Positions 1-8,654 of a DNA stretch of 64,000 nt are shown one piece after another (the first letter of the stretch is position 1; each line of letters starts with the position of its first letter). The notes under the pieces were generated by a model. That model was given only the letters and a program-made list of their open reading frames with translations, had not been told where the DNA came from and ran no database searches. The DNA comes from JBHYGK01 sp051859045 (lineage in GTDB: Bacteria; Pseudomonadota; Gammaproteobacteria; Xanthomonadales; Xanthomonadaceae): positions 5,929 to 69,928 of the forward strand of contig JBHYGK010000009.1 of the NCBI GenBank assembly GCA_051859045.1. The letters run 5' to 3'. A program made the position numbers and the translations under genes.

Positions 1-608
1 TCCGCCGAGATCTCGGTCAGGCCCTCGCGCCAGCGCTTCTTGCTGAGCTTGCCGCCGGGGAAGAAGCGCCGCGTGGTGGCCACGCAGCCCATCTGCAGGC
101 TCTCGCGCTCCAGCGGGTCGAAGCCCTCGCCGATGATGAACTCGGTGGAGCCGCCGCCGATGTCCATCACCAGCCGGCGCTTGCCGGTGGGCGGGCTGCC
201 GTGGGCGACGCCGAGCCAGATCAGGCGCGCCTCCTCGCGGCCGGCCACCACCTCGATGGCGTGCCCCAGCGCGGTCTCGGCGGGGACCAGGAAGCGCTGC
301 GGGTTGGCGAGCTGGCGGACGGTGTTGGTGGCGATGCAGCGCACGCGGTGCGGCGGCAGGGTGCGCACGCGCTGGCCGAAGCGGGCCAGGCAGTCGAGCG
401 CGCGCTGCAGCGCCGGGCCGCGCAGGCCGCCCTTGCCGTCGAGGCCTTCGGCCAGGCGCACCGTCTCGCGCAGGCGGTCGACCACCCGCAGCTGGCCGAG
501 CGTGTAGCGCGCCACTACCATGTGGAAGGAGTTGCTGCCGAGGTCGACCGCGGCCAGCAGCTCGCCGTCGACCAGCGGGGTGCGCGCGGCGGGGCGGTGG
601 CTCCTCAT
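1..608 (-). CDS. ppx: Exopolyphosphatase / Ppx-GppA family, N-terminal part (runs off the window)
   Basis: Ppx/GppA phosphatases hydrolyse terminal phosphate from polyphosphate (or pppGpp) in the cytoplasm. The first ~200 residues are present. They include the N-terminal actin-like ATPase motif (AAVDLGSNSFHMVVAR, ~res 15-30), a segment with CIATNTVRQ, and the second phosphate-binding loop (MDIGGGSTEFIIGEG). The C-terminus lies outside the window. The ATG overlaps the ppk stop codon (ATGA at 605-608), so ppk and ppx are translationally coupled and expressed together, which pairs polyphosphate synthesis with breakdown. Ppx rather than GppA is inferred from this coupling. Confidence 0.9.
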   Translation of the reverse strand, partial: MRSHRPAARTPLVDGELLAAVDLGSNSFHMVVARYTLGQLRVVDRLRETVRLAEGLDGKGGLRGPALQRALDCLARFGQRVRTLPPHRVRCIATNTVRQLANPQRFLVPAETALGHAIEVVAGREEARLIWLGVAHGSPPTGKRRLVMDIGGGSTEFIIGEGFDPLERESLQMGCVATTRRFFPGGKLSKKRWREGLTEISA

Positions 609-2686
609 GCGCCGTACTTCGCCAGCAGCCACGACTGCGCGGCGTGCGGCATCTCGCCGTTGGCCGGCCCGATGCGGTGGTAGCCGCCGTCGGGCTCGAG
701 CTGCCAGGCCTGCTGGTTGTCGAGCAGGTAGTTCTGCAGGCACTCCTCGAACACGCGCTGGGCCAGCTCGGGGTCGAGGATCGGGAAGCAGGTCTCCACG
801 CGGCGCAGCAGGTTGCGCTCCATCCAGTCGGCGCTGGCGCAGAACAGCTCCGGCGCGCCGTCGTTGCCGAACCAGTACACGCGGTGGTGCTCGAGGAAGC
901 GGCCGACGATCGAGCGCACCCGGATGTTGTCCGAGATCCCGGGCACGCCCGGGCGCAGCGAGCAGGCGCCGCGCACGATCAGGTCGATCTGCACGCCGGC
1001 GCGGCTGGCCTCGTAGAGCGCGCGGATCACCTGCGGCTCGTTGAGCGCGTTCATCTTGGCGATGATCCGGCCCGGCTTGCCCGCGCGGGCCAGCTTGGCC
1101 TCGCGGTCGATGCGCTTGAGCAGGCCCGGGTGCAGGGTGAAGGGCGACTGCAGCAGCCGGCGCAGCTTGTACGCCGGGGCCAGGCCCGAGAGCTGCTGGA
1201 ACAGCAGGTGCACGTCGACGCCGATGTCGGGGTCGGCGGTCATCAGGCCGATGTCGGTGTACACGCGCGCGGTGGCGGAGTGGTAGTTGCCGGTGCCCAG
1301 GTGCACGTAGCGGCGCAGGGTGCGGCCCTCGCGGCGCACGATCAGCAGCATCTTGGCGTGGGTCTTGTAGCCCACCACGCCGTACACCACCTGCACGCCG
1401 GCCTCCTGCAGGCGGTCGGCGAGGCGGATGTTGGCCTCCTCGTCGAAGCGCGCGCGCAGCTCCACCACCACCGTCACGTCCTTGCCGTTGCGGGCGGCCG
1501 TGATCAGGTGCTCCACCATCTGCGAGTTGTTGCCGGTGCGGTAGAGCGTCTGCTTGATCGCCAGGACGTCGGGGTCGTGCGCCGCGGTCTTGACCAGGTC
1601 GAGCACGGTGCCGAAGGAGTCGAACGGGTGGTGCAGCAGCACGTCGCCCTGGCGGATGCGGTCGAACAGGCCGTCCTTGTCGTCGAGCACCAGCGGGCGC
1701 GAGGCGAAGCCGGGGAACTTCAGGTCGGGGCGGTCGGCCAGCTCGTAGACCTGGGTGACGCGGTTGAGGTTGACCGGGCCGTTGATGCGGTACACCGCGG
1801 CCTCGGGCAGCTCGAAGTTCTTCAGCAGCTCCTTGACGATCGGGGTGGGGCAGTTCTCGGCGATCTCCAGCCGCACCGCGCGCCGGAAGCCGCGGCTGGC
1901 GAGCTCGTCCTTCAGCGCGTGGGCGAGGTTCTCGACCTCCTCCTCGTCGACGAACAGCTCGGAGTTGCGGGTCACGCGGAACTGGTAGGCGCCCTTGACC
2001 TTCATGCCCGGGAACAGCTCGTCGACGAAGGCGCCGAGCACCGCGGAGAGCAGCACGAAGTCGTCGGAGCCGCCCGACACCGACTCGGGCAGCCGGATGA
2101 TGCGCGGCAGCGAGCGCGGCGCGCGCACGATGGCCAGGTGGCCGGCGCGGCCGAACGCGTCCTTGCCGTCGAGCACCACGACGACGTTGAGCGACTTGTT
2201 GAGGATGCGCGGGAACGGGTGCGCCGGGTCGAGGCCCAGCGGCGAGAGCACCGGCAGGATCTCGTCCTCGAAGTAGGCCTTCAGCCAGCGCTTCTGCTTG
2301 GCGTTCCAGGCCTCGCGCGGGAGGATGCGGATGCCGGCGGCGTTGAGCTCCGGGCGCAGGTGCTCGTTCCAGTAGCGGTACTGCGCGTCGACCAGCTGGC
2401 CGGCCTTCTCGTGGATCAGCTTCAGCGCCTGCGCCGGCGGGATGCCGTCGGGGCTGGAGGGGCCGCCGAACTCCAGCGCGTGGCGCACGGTGGCCGCGCG
2501 GATCTCGAAGAACTCGTCGAGGTTGGTGCAGCTGATGCACAGGTAGCGCAGCCGCTCGAGCAGCGGCACCGCCGGGTCCATGGCCTGGGCCAGCACCCGG
2601 AAGTTGAACTCCAGCTGCGAGAGCTCGCGGTTGAGGTAGAGCGCGGGGTCGTGGAGGTCGTGGAGGCTGGCGGCGTCGGCGGGCAT
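605..2686 (-). CDS. ppk: Polyphosphate kinase 1
   Basis: PPK1 reversibly polymerises the gamma-phosphate of ATP into polyphosphate at the inner membrane. About 693 aa, the usual length. The N-terminal domain begins with YLNRELSQLEFNFRVL. The catalytic half carries the KTHAKMLLI segment with the phosphorylated histidine, HLGTGNYHSATARVYTD, and a second phospholipase-D-like lobe. I start at the ATG at 2686, because it begins just before the conserved N-terminus. An in-frame ATG at 2746 would add 20 Arg/Ala-rich residues that look non-native. The gene follows phoR by 85 bp and overlaps ppx, so Pho control of the block is plausible. Confidence 0.94.
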   Translation of the reverse strand: MPADAASLHDLHDPALYLNRELSQLEFNFRVLAQAMDPAVPLLERLRYLCISCTNLDEFFEIRAATVRHALEFGGPSSPDGIPPAQALKLIHEKAGQLVDAQYRYWNEHLRPELNAAGIRILPREAWNAKQKRWLKAYFEDEILPVLSPLGLDPAHPFPRILNKSLNVVVVLDGKDAFGRAGHLAIVRAPRSLPRIIRLPESVSGGSDDFVLLSAVLGAFVDELFPGMKVKGAYQFRVTRNSELFVDEEEVENLAHALKDELASRGFRRAVRLEIAENCPTPIVKELLKNFELPEAAVYRINGPVNLNRVTQVYELADRPDLKFPGFASRPLVLDDKDGLFDRIRQGDVLLHHPFDSFGTVLDLVKTAAHDPDVLAIKQTLYRTGNNSQMVEHLITAARNGKDVTVVVELRARFDEEANIRLADRLQEAGVQVVYGVVGYKTHAKMLLIVRREGRTLRRYVHLGTGNYHSATARVYTDIGLMTADPDIGVDVHLLFQQLSGLAPAYKLRRLLQSPFTLHPGLLKRIDREAKLARAGKPGRIIAKMNALNEPQVIRALYEASRAGVQIDLIVRGACSLRPGVPGISDNIRVRSIVGRFLEHHRVYWFGNDGAPELFCASADWMERNLLRRVETCFPILDPELAQRVFEECLQNYLLDNQQAWQLEPDGGYHRIGPANGEMPHAAQSWLLAKYGA

Positions 2687-2771
2687 GGCGGCTCTGGCAG
2701 GGGGGCCGGCCTGGCGGGCGCGGCGGAGGCGCGGCCATTGGAACACGCCCCGCGGCCGCGCGGGGAGGGGC

Positions 2772-4106
2772 TCAGGCCCAGTCGGCGTCGCCGCCGCGGC
2801 TGCGCTCGCGGACCCGCTCGGCGCCGAAGACGCAGGCGAAGGTGCTGCCGCGGCCGACTTCGCTCTCGATCTCGAGGTGGGCCTGGTGCAGGCTCAGCAC
2901 GTGCTTGGCGATCGACAGGCCGAGGCCGGTGCCGCCGGACTCGCGCGAGCGGCTGGTGCTGACGCGGTAGAAGCGCTCGGTCAGGCGCGGGATGTGCTGG
3001 GCCGGGATGCCGTAGCCGGTGTCGGCGACCGCCAGCCGGGCGCCGCCGTCGGGGGTGCGCGCGAAGCGGATGGCGATCCGCCCGCCGGCCGGGGTGTAGC
3101 GCACGGCGTTGGAGACGAAGTTGCCGAAGGCGCTGTGCAGCTCCTTGGCCGAGCCGAACAGGTCGACCCCGGCCAGGTCCTCCACCTGCACCTCGTGCAG
3201 CCCGTGGCTGAGCGCCTCGGCCTCGCGCTTGAGCGAGCGCAGCAGGCCGTCCATCGGCACCACCTCCTCGGGCAGGCGGTCCTGGGCCTCGAGCCGGCTC
3301 AGCGTGAGCAGGTCCTCGACCAGCTGGGTCATGCGCTGCGACTGCCGGCGCATCTCGCCCAGGATCGGCGCCCACTCGGGGTTGTCCTCGGGCTCGAGCA
3401 TGTCGAGGTAGCCGTGCACCACGGTCAGCGGGGTGCGCAGCTCGTGCGAGACGTTGGCCACGAAGTCGCGGCGCACCTGCTCCAGGCGCATCAGCTTGCT
3501 GACGTCGCGGGCGATCAGCAGCCACTGGTCGTCGGAGTAGGGCACCAGGCGCAGGCTCAGGCGCACGTTGGGGTCGAGCGGGGAGGGCACGTCGAGCAGC
3601 GGCTCGGCGTGGCGGCCGGCGGCCAGCCACACCGGCAGCGGCAGGCCGTCGAGGCGCTCGGCGATCGGCGCGTCGAGGTCGCGCGGGTAGCGCAGGCCGA
3701 GCAGGCGGGTCGCCGAGGCGTTGAACCAGGTCACGCGCTGGGTGGTGCGCTCGACGAACACGATCGCGTCGGGCAGCGCGGCGGCCGCGGCGCGGTAGGC
3801 GCGCAGCATGTCCACCAGGCGGTGCTTGCGGCCGCGCATCTCCACCTGGGCGCGGTGCAGCAGGCCCTCGAAGTCGTCCCAGACCCCGCGCCCGGTCGGC
3901 GCCGGCTGGCGCTGGCGGGCGGTCAGGCGGCGCAGCACCTTGGCCAGCCGCCAGTAGTGCCAGGCCACCACGCCCACCGAGGCCAGGGCCAGCATCGGCC
4001 AGGGATGCCCGAGCAGCAGGCCCAGCAGCAGCGCGCCGGCGTACAGCGCCAGCAGGCGCCACAGCGAGCGCCACCACATGCCGGCCATGCGCTCGCGCAG
4101 GCCCAT
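2772..4106 (-). CDS. phoR: Phosphate regulon sensor histidine kinase PhoR
   Basis: Membrane histidine kinase that phosphorylates PhoB when phosphate is scarce. 444 aa. Two hydrophobic helices lie near the N-terminus (~res 15-50), followed by a PAS domain (ALPDAIVFVERTTQRVTWFN, ~res 110-210). The HisKA H-box is NVSHELRTPLTVVHGYL (~res 218-235). The HATPase part has the N-box (FGNFVSNAVRYTP), G1 (VADTGYGIP) and G2 (GGTGLGLSIAKHV). The short periplasmic part is typical of PhoR. It begins 2 bp after phoB, forming a phoB-phoR operon. Confidence 0.93.
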   Translation of the reverse strand: MGLRERMAGMWWRSLWRLLALYAGALLLGLLLGHPWPMLALASVGVVAWHYWRLAKVLRRLTARQRQPAPTGRGVWDDFEGLLHRAQVEMRGRKHRLVDMLRAYRAAAAALPDAIVFVERTTQRVTWFNASATRLLGLRYPRDLDAPIAERLDGLPLPVWLAAGRHAEPLLDVPSPLDPNVRLSLRLVPYSDDQWLLIARDVSKLMRLEQVRRDFVANVSHELRTPLTVVHGYLDMLEPEDNPEWAPILGEMRRQSQRMTQLVEDLLTLSRLEAQDRLPEEVVPMDGLLRSLKREAEALSHGLHEVQVEDLAGVDLFGSAKELHSAFGNFVSNAVRYTPAGGRIAIRFARTPDGGARLAVADTGYGIPAQHIPRLTERFYRVSTSRSRESGGTGLGLSIAKHVLSLHQAHLEIESEVGRGSTFACVFGAERVRERSRGGDADWA

Positions 4107-4108
4107 CC

Positions 4109-4798
4109 TCAGGGCGAGACCGAGAAGCGGTAGCCCGCGCCGCGCACGGTCTGGACCATGCCGTCGAGCTGGTGCGGCTCGAGGGTCTTGCGCAGGCGTC
4201 GGATGTGCACGTCCACGGTGCGCTCCTCGACGTAGACGTTGCCGCCCCAGACGTGGTCGAGCAGCTGGGTGCGGCTGTAGACGCGCTCGGGGTGGGTCAT
4301 GAAGAAGTGCAGCAGGCGGTACTCCGTCGGGCCGATCTGCACCGGGTCGTCGCCGGCGAACACTCGGTGCGCGGCGCCGTCGATGCGCAGGCCGCCCAGC
4401 ACCACCGAGCCGTCCTCGTCGTCCTCGCGGGTGCGGCGCATCACCGCGCGGATGCGCGCCAGCAGCTCGCGCGCCGAGAAGGGCTTCACCACGTAGTCGT
4501 CGACGCCGGCGTCGAGGCCGGAGACGCGGTCGTTCTCCTCGCCGCGGGCGGTGAGCATGATGATCGGCACCTCGCGGGTGAGCTCGTCCTTGCGCCAGCG
4601 CCGGGCCAGGTCCAGGCCGCTCATGCCGGGCAGCATCCAGTCGAGCAGGATCAGGTCGGGCACGCGGTCGGAGATGGCGGCCTGGGCCTCGCGGGCGTCC
4701 GCCGCGTGCACGGGGTCGAACTCGCCCTTGCGCAGGGCGAAGGCGACCATGTCGCGGATGGCGGGTTCGTCGTCGACGATCAGGATGCGCTTGTGCAC
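4109..4798 (-). CDS. phoB: Phosphate regulon response regulator PhoB
   Basis: OmpR-type transcription factor activated by PhoR. 229 aa. The receiver domain has the acidic pocket (VDDEPAIRD), the phosphorylated Asp in LILLDWMLPGMSG, Thr in IIMLTARGEE and Lys in VKPFSARELLARI. The winged-helix domain has PTEYRLLHFFMTHPERVYSR, DHVWGG and RTVDVHIRRLRKTLE, ending in RGAGYRFS. It is the first gene of the phoBR unit, with a Pho-box-like repeat 40-70 bp upstream, which suggests autoregulation. Confidence 0.95.
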   Translation of the reverse strand: MHKRILIVDDEPAIRDMVAFALRKGEFDPVHAADAREAQAAISDRVPDLILLDWMLPGMSGLDLARRWRKDELTREVPIIMLTARGEENDRVSGLDAGVDDYVVKPFSARELLARIRAVMRRTREDDEDGSVVLGGLRIDGAAHRVFAGDDPVQIGPTEYRLLHFFMTHPERVYSRTQLLDHVWGGNVYVEERTVDVHIRRLRKTLEPHQLDGMVQTVRGAGYRFSVSP

Positions 4799-4838
4799 GT
4801 CGGATACCGTGTCATTGCGGGAGGGAGTCCCGCAAGTA

Positions 4839-4871
4839 GACGACGCTTTTGTGACGCTTTGGCGACACCTG
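4839..4871 (-). promoter_or_regulatory. Pho-box-like 11-bp direct repeats upstream of phoB
   Basis: Read on the minus strand the sequence shows three units at 11-bp spacing: TGTCGCCAAAG, CGTCACAAAAG and CGTCGTCTACT. Another GTGACAGG lies just upstream. PhoB binds tandem 11-bp units of the form (C)TGTCA plus an A/T-rich half, so this fits autoregulation of phoBR. The match to the first half of each unit is good and to the A/T part fair. No -10 box was assigned. Confidence 0.6.
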
Positions 4872-4918
4872 TCACAGGCCGCGGGCCGCTCTGGGCCGGG
4901 CCGCGGCCGGCCCGGCGC

Positions 4919-6553
4919 TCAGCGGCGGTCGCCGCGGCGGCCCTGTTCGCCGGCGTCCAGGCCCTGGCGGCGCATCTCCAGCACGATCGGGGTGATCTCG
5001 GCGATCCGGGCGTCGACCCGGGCGCGCTGGTAGTAGTCGACGTCGTCGCGGCGCTTGAGCGCCTCGAGCTGGTTGAGCGCGTCCTCGACCCGGCCGCCCA
5101 GGTAGGCTGCCTCGGCGTGCGCCTCGGCGGCGCGGTTGAGGTCGCCGGCGAGCTCGCTGGCGCGCGCGAAGCTGCGCTGGAAGGCCGGGTCGGCGCCGTC
5201 GCCGCCGCCCAGCAGCGGGCGCAGCAGCGCCGCCGCGCGGCGGCCGTCCTCCGCGCTGCCGGCCTCGACCAGGCGGCGGGCGTAGGCCAGGCTGGCCGCG
5301 CGGTGCCGCGGCAGGCGCTCGAGCAGGCCCTCGAAGCGGGCCACCGCGGCGGTGCGGTCGCCGGCCCCGAACTCGGCGTCGGCCAGCGCCAGGTCCACCC
5401 ACACGTGGCCCGGCCGGGCCTCGGCCAGCGGCGCGAGCAGGGCGCGCGCCTCGCCGGGGCGGCCGGCCTGCAGGTGCGCGATGGCCTGGCCGTAGCGCTG
5501 GTGCTCGGTGGGGGCGCGCAGGCCGCGGTACTCCAGCAGCGCGGCCTGCGGTGTGCCCGCGCTGAGCACCCGGATGCGCTCCAGCGCCCAGGGGAACTCG
5601 TCGCTGCGGGTGGACGCCTCGCCCAGCGCGGCGGCCAGCGCGCCCGGCAGCAGCGGGTGGCTGCCCGGCCGGGCGGTGGCGCCCGGGGCGTCGTGGCGGT
5701 CGAGCGTGGCCGCGCGGTCGCGCGCCTCGCCGATGCGGGTGATCGTGATCGGGTGGGTGCGCAGGTACTCCGGGATCTCGTAGCCGGCCGCCGAGGAGCG
5801 CGTGGCGCGCTGCAGCGCCGCGAAGAAGTCGCCCATCGCGGCGGGGTCGTAGCCGGCGCGGGCCAGGGTCTGGATGCCCAGGCGGTCGGCTTCGTACTCG
5901 TTGGATCGGGTGTAGTTGATCTGGCGCTGCTGGATCAGGCCCATGCCGCCGGCGATCGCGGCCTGGGTGGCGGTGCCGGCGTTGCGGCTGTCGCTGGCCG
6001 AGGCCGCCGCGATCGCGGCCAGCATGCCGAGCATGATCGGCACCGCGTCGCGCTGGGCGCGCTCGACCGAGCGCAGCACGTGGCGCTGGGTGACGTGGGC
6101 GATCTCGTGCGCCATCACGCTGGCCACCTCGTCCTCGCGGCTGGCGGTCAGCACCAGGCCGGCGTTGACGCCGATGTAGCCGCCGAGGGTGGCGAAGGCG
6201 TTGATCTGCCGGCTGCGCACCAGGAAGAAGGTGTAGGGCTGGTCGGCCACGTCGCTGGCGGCGCCCAGCCGGTGGCCGACGCCGTCGAGCCAGTCGTCGA
6301 GCAGCGGGTCCTCGAGCAGCAGGTCCAGCCGGCGCAGCTCGCGCAGGGTCATCGCGCCGTAGCGGGCCTCGTCGGCCGGGCCCAGCACCTCGCCGGCCGA
6401 GGAGCCGATGTCGGGCAGCGAGCTCTCCTGGGCGCGGGTCGGGCCGGCCAGGCCGGCGAGCAGCGCCACCGCCAGCGCGGCGGCCAGCGCGGTGGGCGCG
6501 GCGCGGCGGGGGGCGGTGGGGCGGATGGCGATGGGGCGGGGGGCGTCGTGCAT
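4919..6553 (-). CDS. BepA-like periplasmic M48 metalloprotease with TPR repeats
   Basis: 544 aa with an N-terminal signal peptide (hydrophobic stretch ~res 20-41, ending PTRAQE), then an M48 peptidase domain. Zinc ligands are the HEIAHVTQRH motif and the downstream Glu in SNEYEADRLGIQTL. The C-terminal ~250 residues are Ala/Leu/Arg-rich and have the look of TPR helices (for example LLEYRGLRAPTEHQRYGQAI). BepA/YfgC proteins act in the periplasm to assemble or degrade beta-barrel outer-membrane proteins such as LptD. The gene stands alone, convergent with nothing and divergent from grxC. Confidence 0.85.
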   Translation of the reverse strand: MHDAPRPIAIRPTAPRRAAPTALAAALAVALLAGLAGPTRAQESSLPDIGSSAGEVLGPADEARYGAMTLRELRRLDLLLEDPLLDDWLDGVGHRLGAASDVADQPYTFFLVRSRQINAFATLGGYIGVNAGLVLTASREDEVASVMAHEIAHVTQRHVLRSVERAQRDAVPIMLGMLAAIAAASASDSRNAGTATQAAIAGGMGLIQQRQINYTRSNEYEADRLGIQTLARAGYDPAAMGDFFAALQRATRSSAAGYEIPEYLRTHPITITRIGEARDRAATLDRHDAPGATARPGSHPLLPGALAAALGEASTRSDEFPWALERIRVLSAGTPQAALLEYRGLRAPTEHQRYGQAIAHLQAGRPGEARALLAPLAEARPGHVWVDLALADAEFGAGDRTAAVARFEGLLERLPRHRAASLAYARRLVEAGSAEDGRRAAALLRPLLGGGDGADPAFQRSFARASELAGDLNRAAEAHAEAAYLGGRVEDALNQLEALKRRDDVDYYQRARVDARIAEITPIVLEMRRQGLDAGEQGRRGDRR

Positions 6554-6708
6554 GGGCCGCGATCATGCCGCAGCGACGCGGCCGGGGTGTGAACCGGGTT
6601 TAATACTTGCCCGCGCGCCGCAGCGATCCATCCGCGCGGACCCGGCCGGGCTTGGAAACGCCCGCCGCGCTTCCCATCATGTCGATCCCCCTGAAAGGAC
6701 CCGCCCCC

Positions 6709-6972
6709 GTGGCCCAGATCACCATCTACTCCACCGCCGTGTGCCCGTACTGCGTGGCCGCGAAGAACTTCCTCAAGGCCAAGGGCCACGTCGAGTACAC
6801 CGAGGTCCGCGTCGACCTCGACCCGGCCGAGCGCACCAAGATGGTCGAGATGACCAAGCGCACCTCGGTGCCGCAGATCTTCATCAACGGCACGCACGTG
6901 GGCGGCTACGACGACATGGTGGCGCTGGACCGCAAGGGCGGCCTGCAGCCGCTGCTCGAGGCCGCCCCGTGA
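6709..6972 (+). CDS. grxC: Glutaredoxin 3 (GrxC type)
   Basis: Small dithiol oxidoreductase that uses glutathione. 87 aa. Active site CPYC at ~res 12-15 (TAVCPYCVAAKNFL), cis-Pro loop TSVPQIFING, and the glutathione-binding GGYDDM near the C-terminus. I prefer the GTG at 6709: AAAGGA lies 9 nt upstream, and the protein then begins at the conserved first beta strand. An in-frame ATG at 6679 would add 10 residues. The stop overlaps the next gene's GTG by 4 bp (GTGA). Confidence 0.92.
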   Translation: MAQITIYSTAVCPYCVAAKNFLKAKGHVEYTEVRVDLDPAERTKMVEMTKRTSVPQIFINGTHVGGYDDMVALDRKGGLQPLLEAAP

Positions 6973-7388
6973 GCGGCGCCCCGACCACGCCGGCCGCCGG
7001 CGCCCAGGCCGAGGCCGACCGCGTCGCCGAGTTCACCGCCTTCCGCAAGCGCATGAACGAGCGGATCCTGGCCGAGGACAACCAGGTGGTGCGGCGCTTC
7101 TTCGCGCTCGACACCCAGACCTACAAGCCCGGCGCGCTCGACCTGCGCACCAAGGAGATGCTCGGCCTGGTGGCCTCGATGGTGCTCCGGTGCGACGACT
7201 GCATCAGCTACCACGTGGCCCAGTGCAAGGAGGCCGGCGTCACCCGCGAGGAGATGTTCGAGGTGTTCTCGGTCGGCCTGGTGGTGGGCGGCTCGATCGT
7301 GATCCCGCACCTGCGCCGCGCGGTGGACTTCCTCGACCGGCTCGAGGGCGGCGAGGCCAGCGCGCCCGCCGGGCACGACCACGGCTGA
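6969..7388 (+). CDS. Carboxymuconolactone decarboxylase / AhpD-like protein
   Basis: 139 aa starting at a GTG that overlaps the glutaredoxin stop, so the two are co-translated. The AhpD-like signature CxxCxxxH is present as CDDCISYH (~res 77-84), followed by the helical GVTREEMFEVFSVGLVVGGSIVIPHLRRAVDFL. Members of this all-alpha family are thiol-based peroxidase partners or lactone decarboxylases. Coupling to a glutaredoxin favours a redox role, which is an inference. The tail GHDHG is His-rich. Confidence 0.85.
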   Translation: MSGAPTTPAAGAQAEADRVAEFTAFRKRMNERILAEDNQVVRRFFALDTQTYKPGALDLRTKEMLGLVASMVLRCDDCISYHVAQCKEAGVTREEMFEVFSVGLVVGGSIVIPHLRRAVDFLDRLEGGEASAPAGHDHG

Positions 7389-7410
7389 GCCGGCGCGCGC
7401 CGGCCGCGGG

Positions 7411-7479
7411 CTGTCGGGGAGACCCCGACAGGCCCGCCCGGCGCGGCCCCCAGCCGCGCTTGGACCAAAGTCCAAGCGC
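7411..7479. terminator. Two perfect stem-loops between the AhpD-like gene and icd
   Basis: At 7411-7431 CTGTCGGGG is followed by loop AGA... and CCCCGACAG, a near-perfect hairpin. At 7456-7479 a 10-bp stem (GCGCTTGGAC / GTCCAAGCGC) encloses the loop CAAA. Neither has a T-run after it, so they may end the grxC transcript with Rho or form the icd leader. A CATAAT hexamer at 7511-7516 downstream of them could be the -10 of icd. Confidence 0.5.
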
Positions 7480-7574
7480 CCGGAACCTGCTGGATCGGCG
7501 GCGTTTGCGGCATAATGCGCGCCCTGAGCCGGGCCGCCTCCTGCGCCCGCGCCCCCACCGGAAGGTTCCCTGCA

Positions 7575-8579
7575 ATGACCCAGACGATCGCGGTGATCCG
7601 TGGCGACGGCATCGGCCCGGAGATCATGGACGCCACCCTGCACGTGCTCGACGCGCTGCAGCTCGGCCTGAAGTACGAGTTCGTCGAGGCCGGCCTGGCC
7701 GCGTACGAGGCCACCGGCGAGCTGCTGCCGGCCGCCACCCTGGCCAGCATCGAGAAGCACCGCGTCGCGCTCAAGAGCCCGCTCACCACGCCGGTGGGCG
7801 AGGGCTTCAGCTCGATCAACGTCGCGCTGCGCCGCCACTTCGACCTCTACGCCAACGTCCGCCCGGCGATCAGCTTCCCCAACACCAAGGCGCGCTACAG
7901 CGGGATCGACCTGATCACCGTGCGCGAGAACACCGAGGGCGCGTACTCCGGCGAAGGCCAGAACGTCTCCGAGGACGGCAACACCGCCACCCTGGTGCAG
8001 AAGATCACCCGCAAGGGCTCCGAGCGCATCGTGCGCTACGCCTTCGACCTGGCCCGCTCGGTCGGGCGCAAGAAGGTCACGATCGTGCACAAGGCCAACA
8101 TCCTGAAGTCCACCTCGGGCCTGTTCCTGAAGTGCGCGCGCGAGATCGCCCAGCAGTACCCCGACATCGAGTGCAACGAGATGATCGTGGACAACACCTG
8201 CATGCAGCTGGTGATGAAGCCCGAGCAGTTCGACGTCATCGTCACCACCAACCTCTTCGGCGACATCATCTCCGACCTCTGCGCCGGCCTCGTGGGCGGC
8301 CTCGGCCTGGCCCCGGGCGCCAACATCGGCGCCACCGCGGCGATCTTCGAGGCCGTGCACGGCTCGGCGCCGGACATCGCCGGCAAGGGCATCGCCAACC
8401 CGTGCGCGCTGCTGCTGGGCGCCGGCCAGATGCTCGACCACCTCGGCCACGTCGACGCCGCCAAGCGCCTGCGCGCGGCCATCGTCGCCACGCTCGAGGC
8501 CAAGGACGGGCTCACCCCGGACCTCGGCGGCACCGGCAACACCATGGGCTTCGCCCAGGCCATCGCGCGCCGGGTCTGA
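7575..8579 (+). CDS. NAD-dependent isocitrate dehydrogenase (short IDH/IMDH family)
   Basis: Oxidative decarboxylation of isocitrate to 2-oxoglutarate in the TCA cycle. 334 aa, matching the short NAD-type enzymes rather than E. coli Icd. Visible motifs: IAVIRGDGIGPEIMDA at the N-terminus, substrate loop TTPVGEGFSSINVALRRHFDLYANVRP with the Ser and Asn expected for isocitrate, ENTEGAYSGEG, KANILKSTSGLF, and the nucleotide site HGSAPDIAGKGIANP. GGAAGG lies 12 nt upstream of the ATG. 3-Isopropylmalate dehydrogenase is less likely given the SSIN loop. Confidence 0.9.
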   Translation: MTQTIAVIRGDGIGPEIMDATLHVLDALQLGLKYEFVEAGLAAYEATGELLPAATLASIEKHRVALKSPLTTPVGEGFSSINVALRRHFDLYANVRPAISFPNTKARYSGIDLITVRENTEGAYSGEGQNVSEDGNTATLVQKITRKGSERIVRYAFDLARSVGRKKVTIVHKANILKSTSGLFLKCAREIAQQYPDIECNEMIVDNTCMQLVMKPEQFDVIVTTNLFGDIISDLCAGLVGGLGLAPGANIGATAAIFEAVHGSAPDIAGKGIANPCALLLGAGQMLDHLGHVDAAKRLRAAIVATLEAKDGLTPDLGGTGNTMGFAQAIARRV

Positions 8580-8602
8580 TCCGGCCGCCAATGGCCGCAC
8601 GC

Positions 8603-8624
8603 GAGGGCGCCTGCGGGCGCCCTC
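8603..8624 (+). terminator. Hairpin after the isocitrate dehydrogenase gene
   Basis: GAGGGCGCC, a TGC-containing loop and GGGCGCCCTC form a strong GC stem 24 nt past the stop. No T-run follows. It lies between two converging genes, so it may serve both. Confidence 0.55.
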
Positions 8625-8654
8625 GTCGTGTCCGGCCCCCGCGCCCCGCGCGCG

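Noticed and set aside
2687..2746. 20-residue N-terminal extension of polyphosphate kinase from the ATG at 2746
   Set aside because: Arg/Ala-rich with no counterpart in PPK1; the ATG at 2686 fits the family start better.
644..2962. 772-codon open frame on the plus strand over ppk
   Set aside because: Low-complexity, His/Val/Gln/Arg-rich and antisense to a clear polyphosphate kinase; at this GC content antisense frames are long by chance.
4172..6592. 806-codon plus-strand frame over phoB and the BepA-like gene
   Set aside because: Antisense shadow; the product is His/Val/Gly-rich and has no family.
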